DNA from: an uncultured Ruminococcus sp.
GTDB taxonomy: Bacteria > Bacillota > Clostridia > Lachnospirales > Lachnospiraceae
Length of the DNA stretch: 11,634 nucleotides
Direction of reading: 5' to 3'
NCBI GenBank assembly: GCA_900066355.1
Contig: FMEL01000029.1
Coordinates: forward strand, 1 to 11,634
The notes under the pieces are model-generated. The model saw only the letters and a list, made by a program, of their open reading frames with translations, was not told the origin of the DNA and did no database searches. This document shows positions 1 through 5,679 of the stretch, piece after piece; the stretch's first letter is position 1, and every line of letters starts with the position of its first letter. Both the position numbers and the translations under genes were made by a program.

Positions 1-207
1 GGATTTTCGCTCATATCTCAAGGTTTATTTTTTCTCGTTGGACGCTGATTATTTTTGCCTTTTACAGGCTAATAAGCATTGCCCTAAAACATAGAGAAAT
101 AAACCTTTGTTTATATTATACCTGATTTAAGTATAAATACAAGCCCCACAATTCAAAAAGGATAGAGAAATTTCTATCCTTCTGAACACTTGTATGCGTT
201 ATAATTA
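1..207. other. Non-coding left edge of window
   Basis: No convincing gene is seen here. It holds an imperfect inverted repeat: AAGGTTTATTTTTTCTC at 20-36 and GAGAAATAAACCTT at 94-107, separated by about 57 bases, followed by the terminator described separately at 155-181. The function of the repeat is unknown; it has no adjacent T-run that would make it a terminator. No copy of the right-end TTTTGGGAAAA motif occurs here, so this is not visibly the other transposon end. Confidence 0.4.
155..181 (-). terminator. Rho-independent terminator of the secreted-protein operon
   Basis: Read on the minus strand, a perfect 9-bp stem AAGGATAGA / TCTATCCTT (arms 173-181 and 158-166) with a 6-base loop runs into a T-run, 27 bases after the stop codon of the gene ending at 208. 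It ends the two-gene minus-strand operon. Confidence 0.8.
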
Positions 208-684
208 TTATCTAACTGGTTCTAATTTAACTGAAAATATTGCTGTTCCCGTATAACTTCCTGCTCTTGCATCCATTTCCATTTGTCCATTCATCCTTAC
301 GGTTGATGTAGATTCTCCATTACGAAATGCTCCAACTTCTCCATTGCTTCCATCTCCGCTTAAATTCAAGGTACATGTATCACCTCTTTCATTGGTCATT
401 TGAACACTTGAATTTTCAGCATAAACACGAACAATCTCGTTATCCAAAATATTTATTGATTGAGCTGTAAACACATATCCATTCTCGACAAGATTATTTA
501 TCCTCAGTGGAATTTTTACGATATATGAAGAATTTTGAACGTACGATAATTCCGTATTTGCCGTTGAATCATCATATTGTGAAACGAAGGAATATTCATC
601 ATCGCTCATAGCTGCATATGTCATTAACGGAGTTGTTGCCATTATTGCACCTATCGTAATTAAAGAAAGTATTGTCTTTTTCAC
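208..684 (-). CDS. Small secreted beta-rich surface protein (unknown function)
   Basis: The 158-residue product begins with a clear signal peptide: a lysine pair, a hydrophobic stretch to about residue 20, and a probable cleavage after TYA near residue 24. The mature part is rich in Ser, Thr, Asn and alternating hydrophobic residues and ends with AGSYTGTAIFSVKLEP, the kind of final beta-strands seen in fimbrial-like and WxL-like surface proteins of Gram-positives. No LPXTG anchor or other catalytic motif is visible. The start is GTG, overlapping the stop of the upstream gene as GTGA, with GTGGAGG ten bases before it, so translation is probably coupled to the membrane-anchored neighbour. The pair may form a surface complex; that is inference. 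Secretion is well supported; family and role are not. Confidence 0.75.
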   Translation of the reverse strand: MKKTILSLITIGAIMATTPLMTYAAMSDDEYSFVSQYDDSTANTELSYVQNSSYIVKIPLRINNLVENGYVFTAQSINILDNEIVRVYAENSSVQMTNERGDTCTLNLSGDGSNGEVGAFRNGESTSTVRMNGQMEMDARAGSYTGTAIFSVKLEPVR

Positions 685-1178
685 TTTTGTTTTTCCTCCA
701 CAATTAAATCAAATTTTACTTTTGCCTGATTACACACTGTTCCATCCTCCAAAAAGCACTCTACCAGCAATGTTCCATCATATACACCAATATCCAACTT
801 CTTTTTTAAATCAATATTGTAGTAACCATTTCCCGGTTCAATATAACCTGATTTCCAAAGTTCCTGATTATCAGCGTAAATACTCATTCTCAATAATGCA
901 GAGTTCTCCTCTGGATTGTATAAATTTACTTTTTGCTTAGTTTGCCCAGCATAGCATACAAGTGACTTAAACCCTGGGATTGCAACCTCTTCAGAAGATC
1001 CTGACTGTGGTAATTCCTGTTTTCCATTCCATTTTTCCGCATCTTTATCCGGAATCAATAATGAAATTGGATTTGAATTGTCATTATCTACATTAGATTT
1101 AGTCCCCCAAAATATGAAAATGCCAACCAGCAAAAGTAACAGAAGAATTATTATACTTACCTTTTTCTTTTTCGACAT
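681..1178 (-). CDS. Membrane-anchored extracellular beta-domain protein (unknown function)
   Basis: A 165-residue protein when started at the ATG at 1178. A longer frame opens at 1220, but the GGAGGTGG Shine-Dalgarno lies inside it and serves the 1178 start. The N-terminus is MSKKKK followed by one strongly hydrophobic segment (about residues 7-25), which fits an uncleaved anchor with the rest outside the cell. Residues about 70-160 form an Ig-like pattern of strands (NLYNPEENSALLRMSIY, then GNGYYNIDLKKKLDIGVYDGTLLVECF). From memory, similar proteins with an NPE..N..Y motif are frequent in Lachnospiraceae and sit beside secreted fimbria-like proteins. It is followed with a 4-base overlap by the secreted gene. 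Possible roles are a scaffold, chaperone or receptor for that partner; none is proven by sequence. Confidence 0.75.
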   Translation of the reverse strand: MSKKKKVSIIILLLLLLVGIFIFWGTKSNVDNDNSNPISLLIPDKDAEKWNGKQELPQSGSSEEVAIPGFKSLVCYAGQTKQKVNLYNPEENSALLRMSIYADNQELWKSGYIEPGNGYYNIDLKKKLDIGVYDGTLLVECFLEDGTVCNQAKVKFDLIVEEKQK

Positions 1179-1220
1179 ACGACATACGCCACCTCCGTTT
1201 AATAGCCTACCTGATTTCAT

Positions 1221-1241
1221 CGCTTGCCAAAAGGCAAAGCG
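1221..1241. repeat. Short hairpin between zinc-finger gene and surface operon
   Basis: CGCTTGCC (1221-1228), loop AAAA, then GGCAAAGCG (1233-1241): an 8-bp stem with one bulged base. On the minus strand it begins 8 bases after the TAA of the zinc-finger ORF, but no T-run follows, so it is not a standard terminator. It may be an mRNA processing or stabilising hairpin, or a scar of an older insertion. Confidence 0.5.
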
Positions 1242-1248
1242 GGTGTGT

Positions 1249-1512
1249 TTACATATTTTTCCATCTTCTAACGGTTGAGTCGTCTGCAGTATAATAATTA
1301 CATTTTCCGGACAATATACTTTCTATTGTATTTTTACTGTATTGCTTAAATGGTTCAATACAATCCGGTATTTCTATATGAATTTTTTTACAATCTACAC
1401 ATTGAAATCTTCGCAACCTAAAAACATACTCATTTCCTATTTCATCTTTGATCTTTCTTTGTCTGGAATCCCTTATCCTCAATTTACCTTGACAATCTGG
1501 ACAATAATTCAC
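1249..1512 (-). CDS. DUF6431-like zinc-finger protein, possibly frameshifted at its start
   Basis: The 87-residue frame has two CxxC pairs (CPDC at 4-7, CVDC at 38-41), a basic stretch with RIRDSRQRKIKD and FRLRRFQC, then an IPDCIEPFKQYS segment and a C-terminal ADDSTVRRWK helix. This is the layout I associate with DUF6431 proteins, small zinc-finger/HTH-like DNA-binding proteins of Firmicute mobile elements; the family name is from memory. The only start in frame is GTG at 1512 with no ribosome binding site. Just upstream a 22-codon ORF with an excellent binding site ends in GTGA, overlapping this start. Either the two are translationally coupled, or the gene has suffered (or uses) a frameshift and the short ORF is its real N-terminus, since relatives usually have about 20 residues before the first CxxC. 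Confidence 0.65.
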   Translation of the reverse strand: MNYCPDCQGKLRIRDSRQRKIKDEIGNEYVFRLRRFQCVDCKKIHIEIPDCIEPFKQYSKNTIESILSGKCNYYTADDSTVRRWKNM

Positions 1513-1577
1513 TTTATTCGATTTAACACAATAACAGTTTTTTTAAGCGTTAATTTATATTCGGTTTGTATAAACAT
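1509..1577 (-). CDS. 22-codon ORF upstream of zinc-finger gene: leader peptide or displaced N-terminus
   Basis: The ORF reads MFIQTEYKLTLKKTVIVLNRIK and stops with TGA inside the GTGA overlap with the next frame. It has a near-ideal GGGAGG Shine-Dalgarno (1585-1590) seven bases before its ATG, far better than the downstream start. The peptide has the character of a beta-strand (KTVIVLNRI) of the sort that precedes the first zinc knuckle in DUF6431 proteins, so it may be the real start of that gene in the wrong frame. A run of seven A lies inside it (1538-1544). The terminator of the upstream regulator ends just before its binding site, so its transcript must read through that terminator or start within the upstream gene. 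Confidence 0.5.
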   Translation of the reverse strand: MFIQTEYKLTLKKTVIVLNRIK

Positions 1578-1592
1578 TAAAATTCCTCCCAC

Positions 1593-1619
1593 AAAAAAAG
1601 AGCCTGATTTTTCAGACTC
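1593..1619 (-). terminator. Rho-independent terminator after Xre regulator 1
   Basis: On the minus strand GAGTCTGA, loop AAAA, TCAGGCTC (8 bp with one G-U pair) is followed by seven T. It starts four bases after the regulator's stop codon. The ribosome binding site of the next ORF begins right after the T-run, so it may also act as an attenuator for the zinc-finger locus. Confidence 0.85.
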
Positions 1620-1622
1620 AAA

Positions 1623-1919
1623 CTATAATCTCTTACCAACCTTCATCGAATCAACAATAATCTGAACAGCTTCAATTTCTTTTGGTGAAAGTCCAGAAAC
1701 ATCAATTATATTCTTATTTTCTTTCTCAATTCCAAGCAAAAAATCTGTAGACACATTAAATATTTCTGCAAAACGTTTTAAAACCTCTGGGCTTGCAGCC
1801 CGTTCCTTATGTTCATAGAATGAAATTACAGATTTAGTAACATTCGCCATTTCTGCAAGCTCTGTTTGAGTATAGCCGTATTTTTTTCGCAATTCTCTGA
1901 GTCTTTCGCCAAATTCCAT
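1623..1919 (-). CDS. Xre-family transcriptional regulator 1
   Basis: A 98-residue protein with an N-terminal HTH_3 (Cro/C1-type) domain over about residues 5-62: FGERLRELRKKYGYTQTELAEMANVTKSVISFYEHKER, where VTKSVISFYE is the recognition helix, then SPEVLKRFAEIFNVSTDFLLG. The C-terminal tail (SGLSPKEIEAVQIIVDSM) is short and probably for dimer contacts. It is transcribed divergently from the membrane zinc-ribbon gene, and the shared 127-base spacer carries a perfect 10-bp inverted repeat placed symmetrically near both starts, so autorepression and control of the partner are likely. It is clearly paralogous to the regulator at 6145-6435 over its whole length. No metalloprotease or sensor domain is fused to it. 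Confidence 0.92.
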   Translation of the reverse strand: MEFGERLRELRKKYGYTQTELAEMANVTKSVISFYEHKERAASPEVLKRFAEIFNVSTDFLLGIEKENKNIIDVSGLSPKEIEAVQIIVDSMKVGKRL

Positions 1920-1934
1920 GATTTCAGCCCTCTA

Positions 1935-2020
1935 TAATTCCACTTTTTTAATACTTTCTTTTACTTTTATTTGATTATAACAAACGGTTGGTGTATATTA
2001 TTATCAATAGAGTGGAATTA
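1935..2020. promoter_or_regulatory. Divergent promoter region with inverted-repeat operator for Xre regulator 1
   Basis: TAATTCCACT (1935-1944) and AGTGGAATTA (2011-2020) are exact reverse complements, each ending about 25 bases from the adjacent start codon. Between them, the plus-strand promoter is TTGATT (1971-1976), a 17-base spacer, and TATATT (1994-1999). The minus-strand promoter has an extended -10, TGTTATAAT (1974-1982). Each repeat copy falls just downstream of a predicted transcription start, a position that suits repression. Binding by the Xre protein is inferred. Confidence 0.7.
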
Positions 2021-2046
2021 AGTATCATATTCGTGGAGGATATCGT

Positions 2047-2532
2047 ATGGAAGAGAAAGAAAAACAGCTTCAAGAAATCCATAATATTGAGCATAGCATC
2101 CAGAGTAACAAAAAAGGCATGGGAATTATGCTTATTTTAGCAGTTGTATTTTTCTCCATTGCTGCCTATGGCTGGAATTTTGATAATTCTGCTTTACTCA
2201 TTCTGGGCGGTTTTGCAACTGCTATCTGCATTATCCTTTATTACAATCTTTATCAAGGCATGAAACAAATGGAAAAGAATTTATCTTCTGCCAGAACTGA
2301 TTATACAAAATATCAAAAGAAACAAGACTATATTAAAACAGTACGCAAAGCAGAAAGAATGCAGCAAGCAAAAATTGAGGGAGCGCAACACCCACAGTGT
2401 CCAATGTGCGGCAGTTTACAAACCCAAAGAATTACTACAGCTAAACGTGCTGCTTCTGTATATGCTGTTGGTGCTGCTTCTGACAAGATCGGCAAGCAAT
2501 TTGAGTGTCGAGCATGTAAATATAAATGGTAA
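2047..2532 (+). CDS. Two-pass membrane protein with C-terminal zinc ribbon
   Basis: A 161-residue protein. Residues 1-20 are charged and likely helical; two hydrophobic segments follow (about 25-42 and 48-67), then a charged, probably coiled-coil stretch (about 70-112, with KQMEKNLSSARTDYTKYQKK). The tail is a zinc ribbon with CPMC at 118-121 and CRAC at 154-157, closing with KYKW. Both ends probably face the cytoplasm. The start has GGAGG seven bases upstream. It sits alone on the plus strand, divergent from Xre regulator 1, whose candidate operator overlaps its promoter, and is ended by a strong terminator. Small membrane zinc-ribbon proteins of this kind occur in Firmicute prophages and mobile elements; I do not recognise a specific function. 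Confidence 0.8.
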   Translation: MEEKEKQLQEIHNIEHSIQSNKKGMGIMLILAVVFFSIAAYGWNFDNSALLILGGFATAICIILYYNLYQGMKQMEKNLSSARTDYTKYQKKQDYIKTVRKAERMQQAKIEGAQHPQCPMCGSLQTQRITTAKRAASVYAVGAASDKIGKQFECRACKYKW

Positions 2533-2572
2533 AATCACTGTAAAAAATCCACTCTCACTATACATTTTGTTT

Positions 2573-2601
2573 AAAAGCTTCAGTTTTACTGGAGCTTTTT
2601 G
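2573..2601 (+). terminator. Rho-independent terminator after zinc-ribbon gene
   Basis: AAAAGCTTCAGT, loop TTT, ACTGGAGCTTTT: a 12-bp stem with one G-U pair followed by T residues, 40 bases after the stop codon. The A-rich left arm gives U-rich RNA on the other strand too, so it may work in both directions. Confidence 0.85.
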
Positions 2602-2744
2602 TTCGAGAATAATATAGCGAGCAGAGAATAAGCTAAGCCTCGATATACTATACATCCTACTTATCAAGCTTTAAAAATGTTAATACTCCCCCCTTGACCG
2701 ATTCTTTCAGAAGAACACTATTTTCTTCCTTGTATTTATAAAAA
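2602..2744. other. Non-coding spacer between terminators
   Basis: It lies between the plus-strand terminator ending at 2601 and the minus-strand terminator starting at 2745, so it separates convergent units. I see no gene. A TTGACC at 2695-2700 resembles a -35 box but has only a poor -10 partner. Confidence 0.5.
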
Positions 2745-2778
2745 ATCACAGAAAAGCCCAGGTATAAAAACCCAGGCT
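2745..2778 (-). terminator. Rho-independent terminator after serine recombinase
   Basis: On the minus strand AGCCTGGGT (2770-2778) pairs with ACCTGGGCT (2755-2763) through nine pairs including two central G-U pairs. The stem is followed by TTTT, and by TTTTT a few bases later. In the plus-strand RNA the two central pairs would be mismatches, so the terminator is directional. Confidence 0.75.
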
Positions 2779-2786
2779 ATAACTTT

Positions 2787-3503
2787 TCATTCCATCATTC
2801 CATTCGCTATCATTTCCTGCCTTATCTCTTTTTTATATTTTAACAACGTAGGCTCACTGATACCAGAAAGCCGCATAATTTCTTTATTATCAAGCGAGCC
2901 TCCAAAACTCTTTGAATGCTTTTGTATAATTTTCTTTGCATCTTTTGATTTTTTTGTTACTTTAGGTTTTCCGGCTGTGACTGTTCCTCCAATTTTTTTG
3001 CCATCCAAACGTGCTGTTTTGATTCCTTCTTTTGTTCTTTCCTGTAAATCTACAACCTCTTTTTCTGCCTGTTCAAACGCTTGTCTTATTTGTTTAATCG
3101 CTAATAATTTAATAACTTTATTAGTCGCCTCAATATAAATATCTGCTATTTCATTACCTGTCGATGCTATACTTTCATTAACTGATTTACGGTATGTATC
3201 AGTATCAATGTAATGTTCCTTAATAAACACTAGATTGATGTTCTTATCAAACAAATCAAGGTATAATTTTATTCCATTGTCTGCATCTCTACTCATTCTG
3301 CTGACAGAATCAAAAATAATAGTATCACCTGATTTTACATCTCGTAACAATTTCTGTAATTCTTCTCTTCCTTGAAATTTAGTTCCAGTATAAATTTCTT
3401 GTCGTATCTCTGCTGTCGGACATTCTGCTAAAATATTTCTAATCTGTCTATCTATACTCTGTTTCTTGGTACTAATACGGCAATATCCATATACTTTACA
3501 CAT
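2787..3503 (-). CDS. Small serine recombinase (resolvase/invertase family)
   Basis: A 238-residue protein from the ATG at 3503; another ATG lies six bases upstream but abuts the GGAGGA, so the 3503 start has the better spacing. The resolvase N-terminal domain is complete: YGYCRIS with the nucleophile Ser11, DRQ at 18-20, and DSVSRMSRD at 65-73 supplying the conserved arginines. A long helix with TKEGIKTARLDGKKIG (about 157-172) matches the usual link to the DNA-binding domain. The C-terminus (about 207-225, EIMRLSGISEPTLLKYKK) is an HTH of the Hin type. The length fits a resolvase or invertase, not a large integrase. In a Tn7-like element it could resolve cointegrates or maintain a plasmid host; which one is inference. 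Its recombination site may lie in the upstream non-coding stretch. Confidence 0.93.
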   Translation of the reverse strand: MCKVYGYCRISTKKQSIDRQIRNILAECPTAEIRQEIYTGTKFQGREELQKLLRDVKSGDTIIFDSVSRMSRDADNGIKLYLDLFDKNINLVFIKEHYIDTDTYRKSVNESIASTGNEIADIYIEATNKVIKLLAIKQIRQAFEQAEKEVVDLQERTKEGIKTARLDGKKIGGTVTAGKPKVTKKSKDAKKIIQKHSKSFGGSLDNKEIMRLSGISEPTLLKYKKEIRQEMIANGMME

Positions 3504-3958
3504 TTGCATTCCTCCACAGCCACAAATAAAAACGTTCGTTGTTTCTTTATGTTTTATAATATATAATTTATCAAATATATACTATAAAATCAAGTGATTT
3601 TTCACACCTTCTCAATATATTTTTATGTTTTTGCTTTCTGGTTGTTATTTGTTGTTTTTTAACTCGATAAAATTCGACAACCATCGTTGTTTAGCCCCAA
3701 AGATTCATTACCGAAAATTCCCCCTGAGCTTTCAAATAGCGATAGTTGTCGTAATTTACCGAGAGCGTCTCCGAGCTTTTTTACAAATTCTATCTTATAT
3801 TATATTGCTTGTAATGCGACTGTTATCGTATTTCCCAGTTTTCTTTAAATTTCCATAAGTTAAAAGATTACTATTTATTCCGTAAAAAGTTGTTCGAGCA
3901 AAAAAATTGATCCACAAACAGAGAAAATCTTGTATTTTCATCATTTTTATCCTGGCTT
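3504..3958. other. Long non-coding region with inverted repeat and GC island
   Basis: No complete gene is visible in these 455 bases. Positions 3504-3630 are very AT-rich and contain the recombinase promoter region. Positions 3662-3785 are noticeably less AT-rich and carry a long inverted repeat: AAAATTCGACAACCATCG (3669-3686) against CGATAGTTGTCGTAATTT (3740-3757). On the minus strand, 3659-3799 is open for 46 codons, with a tail reading LGKLRQLSLFESSGGIFGN, but it has no start codon. Positions 3860-3958 follow the HNH gene and show no clear terminator. The repeat could be a res site, a replication or transfer origin, a structured RNA, or a gene remnant. Confidence 0.5.
3669..3757. repeat. 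Near-perfect inverted repeat, arms about 18 bases
   Basis: The core CGACAACCATCG (3675-3686) matches the reverse complement of CGATAGTTGTCG (3740-3751) at 11 of 12 positions, and the similarity continues into the AAATT flanks. The arms are 53 bases apart. Its place upstream of the serine recombinase gene would suit a resolution site, but the spacing also fits a hairpin in RNA or single-stranded DNA. Confidence 0.6.
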
Positions 3959-4957
3959 CTACTTTTTAGAATCAAAATATTTAGCTGGTATCTGAGGCAA
4001 ATGATAAACAATTCCTGTATTGTCTCGAATAATACCCTTTTTCCAGAAGTCAACCAACGCTTGAACAAATTCTTCTGTACTATCAAAATTTCTGAGAATC
4101 AATATTGTTTTTCCGTCTTGATGGTATCCAGCTTTCATATCTATATTTCCATACATTAGACGTGGAATACAAATAAATGGTCTTGTGTTTAACTTTTTAG
4201 TAAGATTTGATTTCCTTGAATTTTCGCCTCGTGTCATTAGAACTAGATTAGCAGAACAACAGTTTGTTCTATCCGAATCTAAATGATCTACGCTTAGCCA
4301 AAGGCGTTTTCCAACTCTTTTCATTGCTAATATCCACATGTCAACATTAATGTTCTTATCTGGCATATCATAAAAGAACTTTATAAATTGATGTATTGAT
4401 ACCAGTTCCTTCCCATATCCACCCAAGAATGTCACTAATCTATTATACTTTGGATCATAATGCCAGCGATAGCACTTTAAAGCCTCATTTAATTCCTCAT
4501 TTATATCCGTCTTTACCATAAATCCAGATTCTTGATGTTTTACAATAAAATATTGGTTCGTGCAATAAAATATATTAACCTTTCCATTTTCACCGGTATA
4601 GTCAAGGTTTGAACTTCTTAAGTCCCAGTATTTTTCAGAATCTACCAGATAAATAGCATAACCTTTCACTATTTTCAGGTTTTTATCAAAGTCGCCTTCC
4701 ATCAATGAAGCAATTATCAACTGACGCAAATTGCAATAATATTTTACTTTACAATTTATATATGAGTTATAATAGAAGATATTTTCCTTTTTATTATAGG
4801 AAAAAGACCGCCTTCCTTGTAACATCTTCTTTATCTGATCAACAATTTTATGTTCTTTGTCAAAGATCGCCCTATTGCCATTTCTATCCCTAAACTCAAA
4901 GAACTCCTTTTTCTCAATTATTTCATTGTTTCCTGATTTATATATTATTTTCTCCAT
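3959..4957 (-). CDS. HNH-type endonuclease-like protein
   Basis: A 332-residue protein with an HNH_3-like core at about 220-251: LSVDHLDSDRTNCCSANLVLMTRGENSRKS, with D224-H225, N232, N237 and N246 at the usual positions. Before it, residues 150-195 (EALKCYRWHYDPKYNRLV, then LVSIHQFIKFF) match the beta strands and IH-x-F segment that normally precede the HNH of homing-type nucleases. Residues about 60-120 look like a decayed first copy of the same fold, ending DLRSSNLDYTG. The C-terminal 80 residues are unassigned. AAGGAG lies five bases before the ATG. It could be a homing or mobility nuclease, or a defence nuclease in the transposon cargo. The nuclease call is good; its target and role are unknown. 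Confidence 0.8.
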   Translation of the reverse strand: MEKIIYKSGNNEIIEKKEFFEFRDRNGNRAIFDKEHKIVDQIKKMLQGRRSFSYNKKENIFYYNSYINCKVKYYCNLRQLIIASLMEGDFDKNLKIVKGYAIYLVDSEKYWDLRSSNLDYTGENGKVNIFYCTNQYFIVKHQESGFMVKTDINEELNEALKCYRWHYDPKYNRLVTFLGGYGKELVSIHQFIKFFYDMPDKNINVDMWILAMKRVGKRLWLSVDHLDSDRTNCCSANLVLMTRGENSRKSNLTKKLNTRPFICIPRLMYGNIDMKAGYHQDGKTILILRNFDSTEEFVQALVDFWKKGIIRDNTGIVYHLPQIPAKYFDSKK

Positions 4958-4973
4958 ATCTGCTCCTTATATA

Positions 4974-5030
4974 TTTGTGTTGCAACGCAACCGCAAATAA
5001 AAATGTAATATTTGTAATTTGTAATATTTG
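4974..5030. promoter_or_regulatory. Palindrome and direct repeats upstream of HNH gene
   Basis: TTTG-TG-TTGC-AAC-GCAA-CCG-CAAA (4974-4997) is an interrupted palindrome centred 29 bases before the HNH start. TGTAATATTTG is repeated exactly at 5004-5014 and 5020-5030 with a 16-base period. Together they resemble an operator region; no matching regulator can be named. Confidence 0.4.
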
Positions 5031-5090
5031 TTTTATGAATAAGCATATACCCCTTGTTCTTCTAAGACACAAGCGACTAAGCGATAAAGC

Positions 5091-5462
5091 TCATTCTTCT
5101 ATACAAAAATCATTTTCCTCATACACCTCCCATTTATGTTCTTTCGGAAATTCATAAAAAATATAATAATCTTTCTTTTTACATTGCATCAAAAAGCCTT
5201 TATCTATCAATTCCTTTACTGCAGATGTATATGCTTTTCGTTCGTAGCCACTCCATTTCATAAAATGTTTGCTGGACAATGCAAATTCATAATTATTCTG
5301 ATTTTTTGCTATGTAAAACCACAATTTAAAACCAGCTAAACTATGTAATCTTAAAGCAGCGTTATCAGCAGCATTCAAATTAAATACTGCATATTTATTT
5401 TCACTATTCGCCACCTCTTTTATTACTTTTAAAACTTTTTGATTACAACTTTTTTCAATCAT
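5091..5462 (-). CDS. Winged-helix DNA-binding protein (replication-initiator-like)
   Basis: A 123-residue protein. Residues about 38-104 (LHSLAGFKLWFYIAKNQNNYEFALSSKHFMKWSGYERKAYTSAVKELIDKGFL) fit a winged helix-turn-helix, with SSKHFMKWSGYERKAYTSAVKEL as the two-helix core and CKKKDYYIFYEF as the wing. Similar small proteins are frequent in Firmicute plasmids and mobile elements, where they resemble the DNA-binding half of replication or regulatory proteins; that is from memory. AAGGAG is nine bases before the ATG. Its 150-base leader contains a complete terminator-like hairpin, so expression may be attenuated. No other domain is visible and the acidic tail (EVYEENDFCIEE) is unassigned. Confidence 0.75.
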   Translation of the reverse strand: MIEKSCNQKVLKVIKEVANSENKYAVFNLNAADNAALRLHSLAGFKLWFYIAKNQNNYEFALSSKHFMKWSGYERKAYTSAVKELIDKGFLMQCKKKDYYIFYEFPKEHKWEVYEENDFCIEE

Positions 5463-5497
5463 TATTCTTTACTCCTTCAAAATCCTATTTTAAGCAC

Positions 5498-5647
5498 AAA
5501 AAAAGCAACCAATCTCCAAAAAGAAATCAAACACTTTAAAGTTGTGTTTTCTATCTTTTTTTTAATTGATTGCTGTAAGTCCCTTTATTCAAGGCACATA
5601 TTTTACTGATACAACCATGTATATCACATTTCTCCGCTTGTGTCAAG
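5498..5647 (-). ncRNA. Candidate small RNA or attenuated leader with its own promoter and terminator
   Basis: On the minus strand a promoter with consensus -35 TTGACA (5641-5646), an exact 17-base spacer and -10 TATACA (5618-5623) would start RNA near 5611. The RNA would run to a hairpin of AGCAATCAAT (5565-5574) pairing with ATTGGTTGCT (5504-5513), one G-U pair, followed directly by a T-run at 5498-5503. The 51-base loop holds a smaller hairpin (5529-5549). This gives a defined transcript of about 115 nt with no ORF of note. Because the winged-helix gene starts 35 bases downstream, the hairpin may instead be an attenuator in its leader. Confidence 0.5.
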
Positions 5648-5672
5648 AAAAAAGCCTTGACACAACTTTAAA
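5535..5672. repeat. Overlapping inverted repeats around the small-RNA promoter
   Basis: TTTAAAGTTGTGT starting near 5536 is the exact reverse complement of ACACAACTTTAAA (about 5660-5672). Separately, TTGTGTCAAG (5638-5647) and CTTGACACAA (5656-5665) are a perfect 10-bp inverted repeat with an 8-base gap that covers the -35 box. The shared TTGTGT half-sites suggest an operator recognised by a dimer. Confidence 0.65.
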
Positions 5673-5679
5673 TATTTTT

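Noticed and set aside
83..91. CCTAAAACA here and again at 11538-11546, next to the proposed right end
   Set aside because: The two copies are in the same orientation and too short; transposon ends should be inverted, and the flanking bases do not match or carry TnsB-type motifs.
1233..1241. GGCAAAGC shared with the right flank (11558-11565, and its complement at 11613-11619)
   Set aside because: Eight to nine bases of simple sequence without further agreement; most likely chance.
2416..2667. 83-codon minus-strand open frame crossing the zinc-ribbon gene's end and its terminator
   Set aside because: Covers a strong terminator and the opposite strand of a convincing zinc ribbon; no binding site.
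3711..3724. CCCCC/TTCCC runs in 3700-3840 and 1101-1112 as possible left-end TnsB sites
   Set aside because: They lack the A4-T4 flanks of the right-end motif and do not recur at regular spacing; the 1101 copy is inside a coding region.
3625..3858. 77-codon plus-strand open frame in the long non-coding region
   Set aside because: Hydrophobic, low-complexity product with no binding site, crossing the inverted repeat; not convincing as a gene.
3504..3958. Group II intron or tRNA in the long non-coding region
   Set aside because: No domain V-like hairpin, no GUGYG start and no cloverleaf with a T-loop could be found.
3871..4086. Frame overlapping the 3' end of the HNH gene on the same strand
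   Set aside because: Could hint at a frameshifted C-terminus (tail SQDKNDENTRF looks protein-like), but the HNH frame ends in a normal lysine-rich tail and no domain continues.
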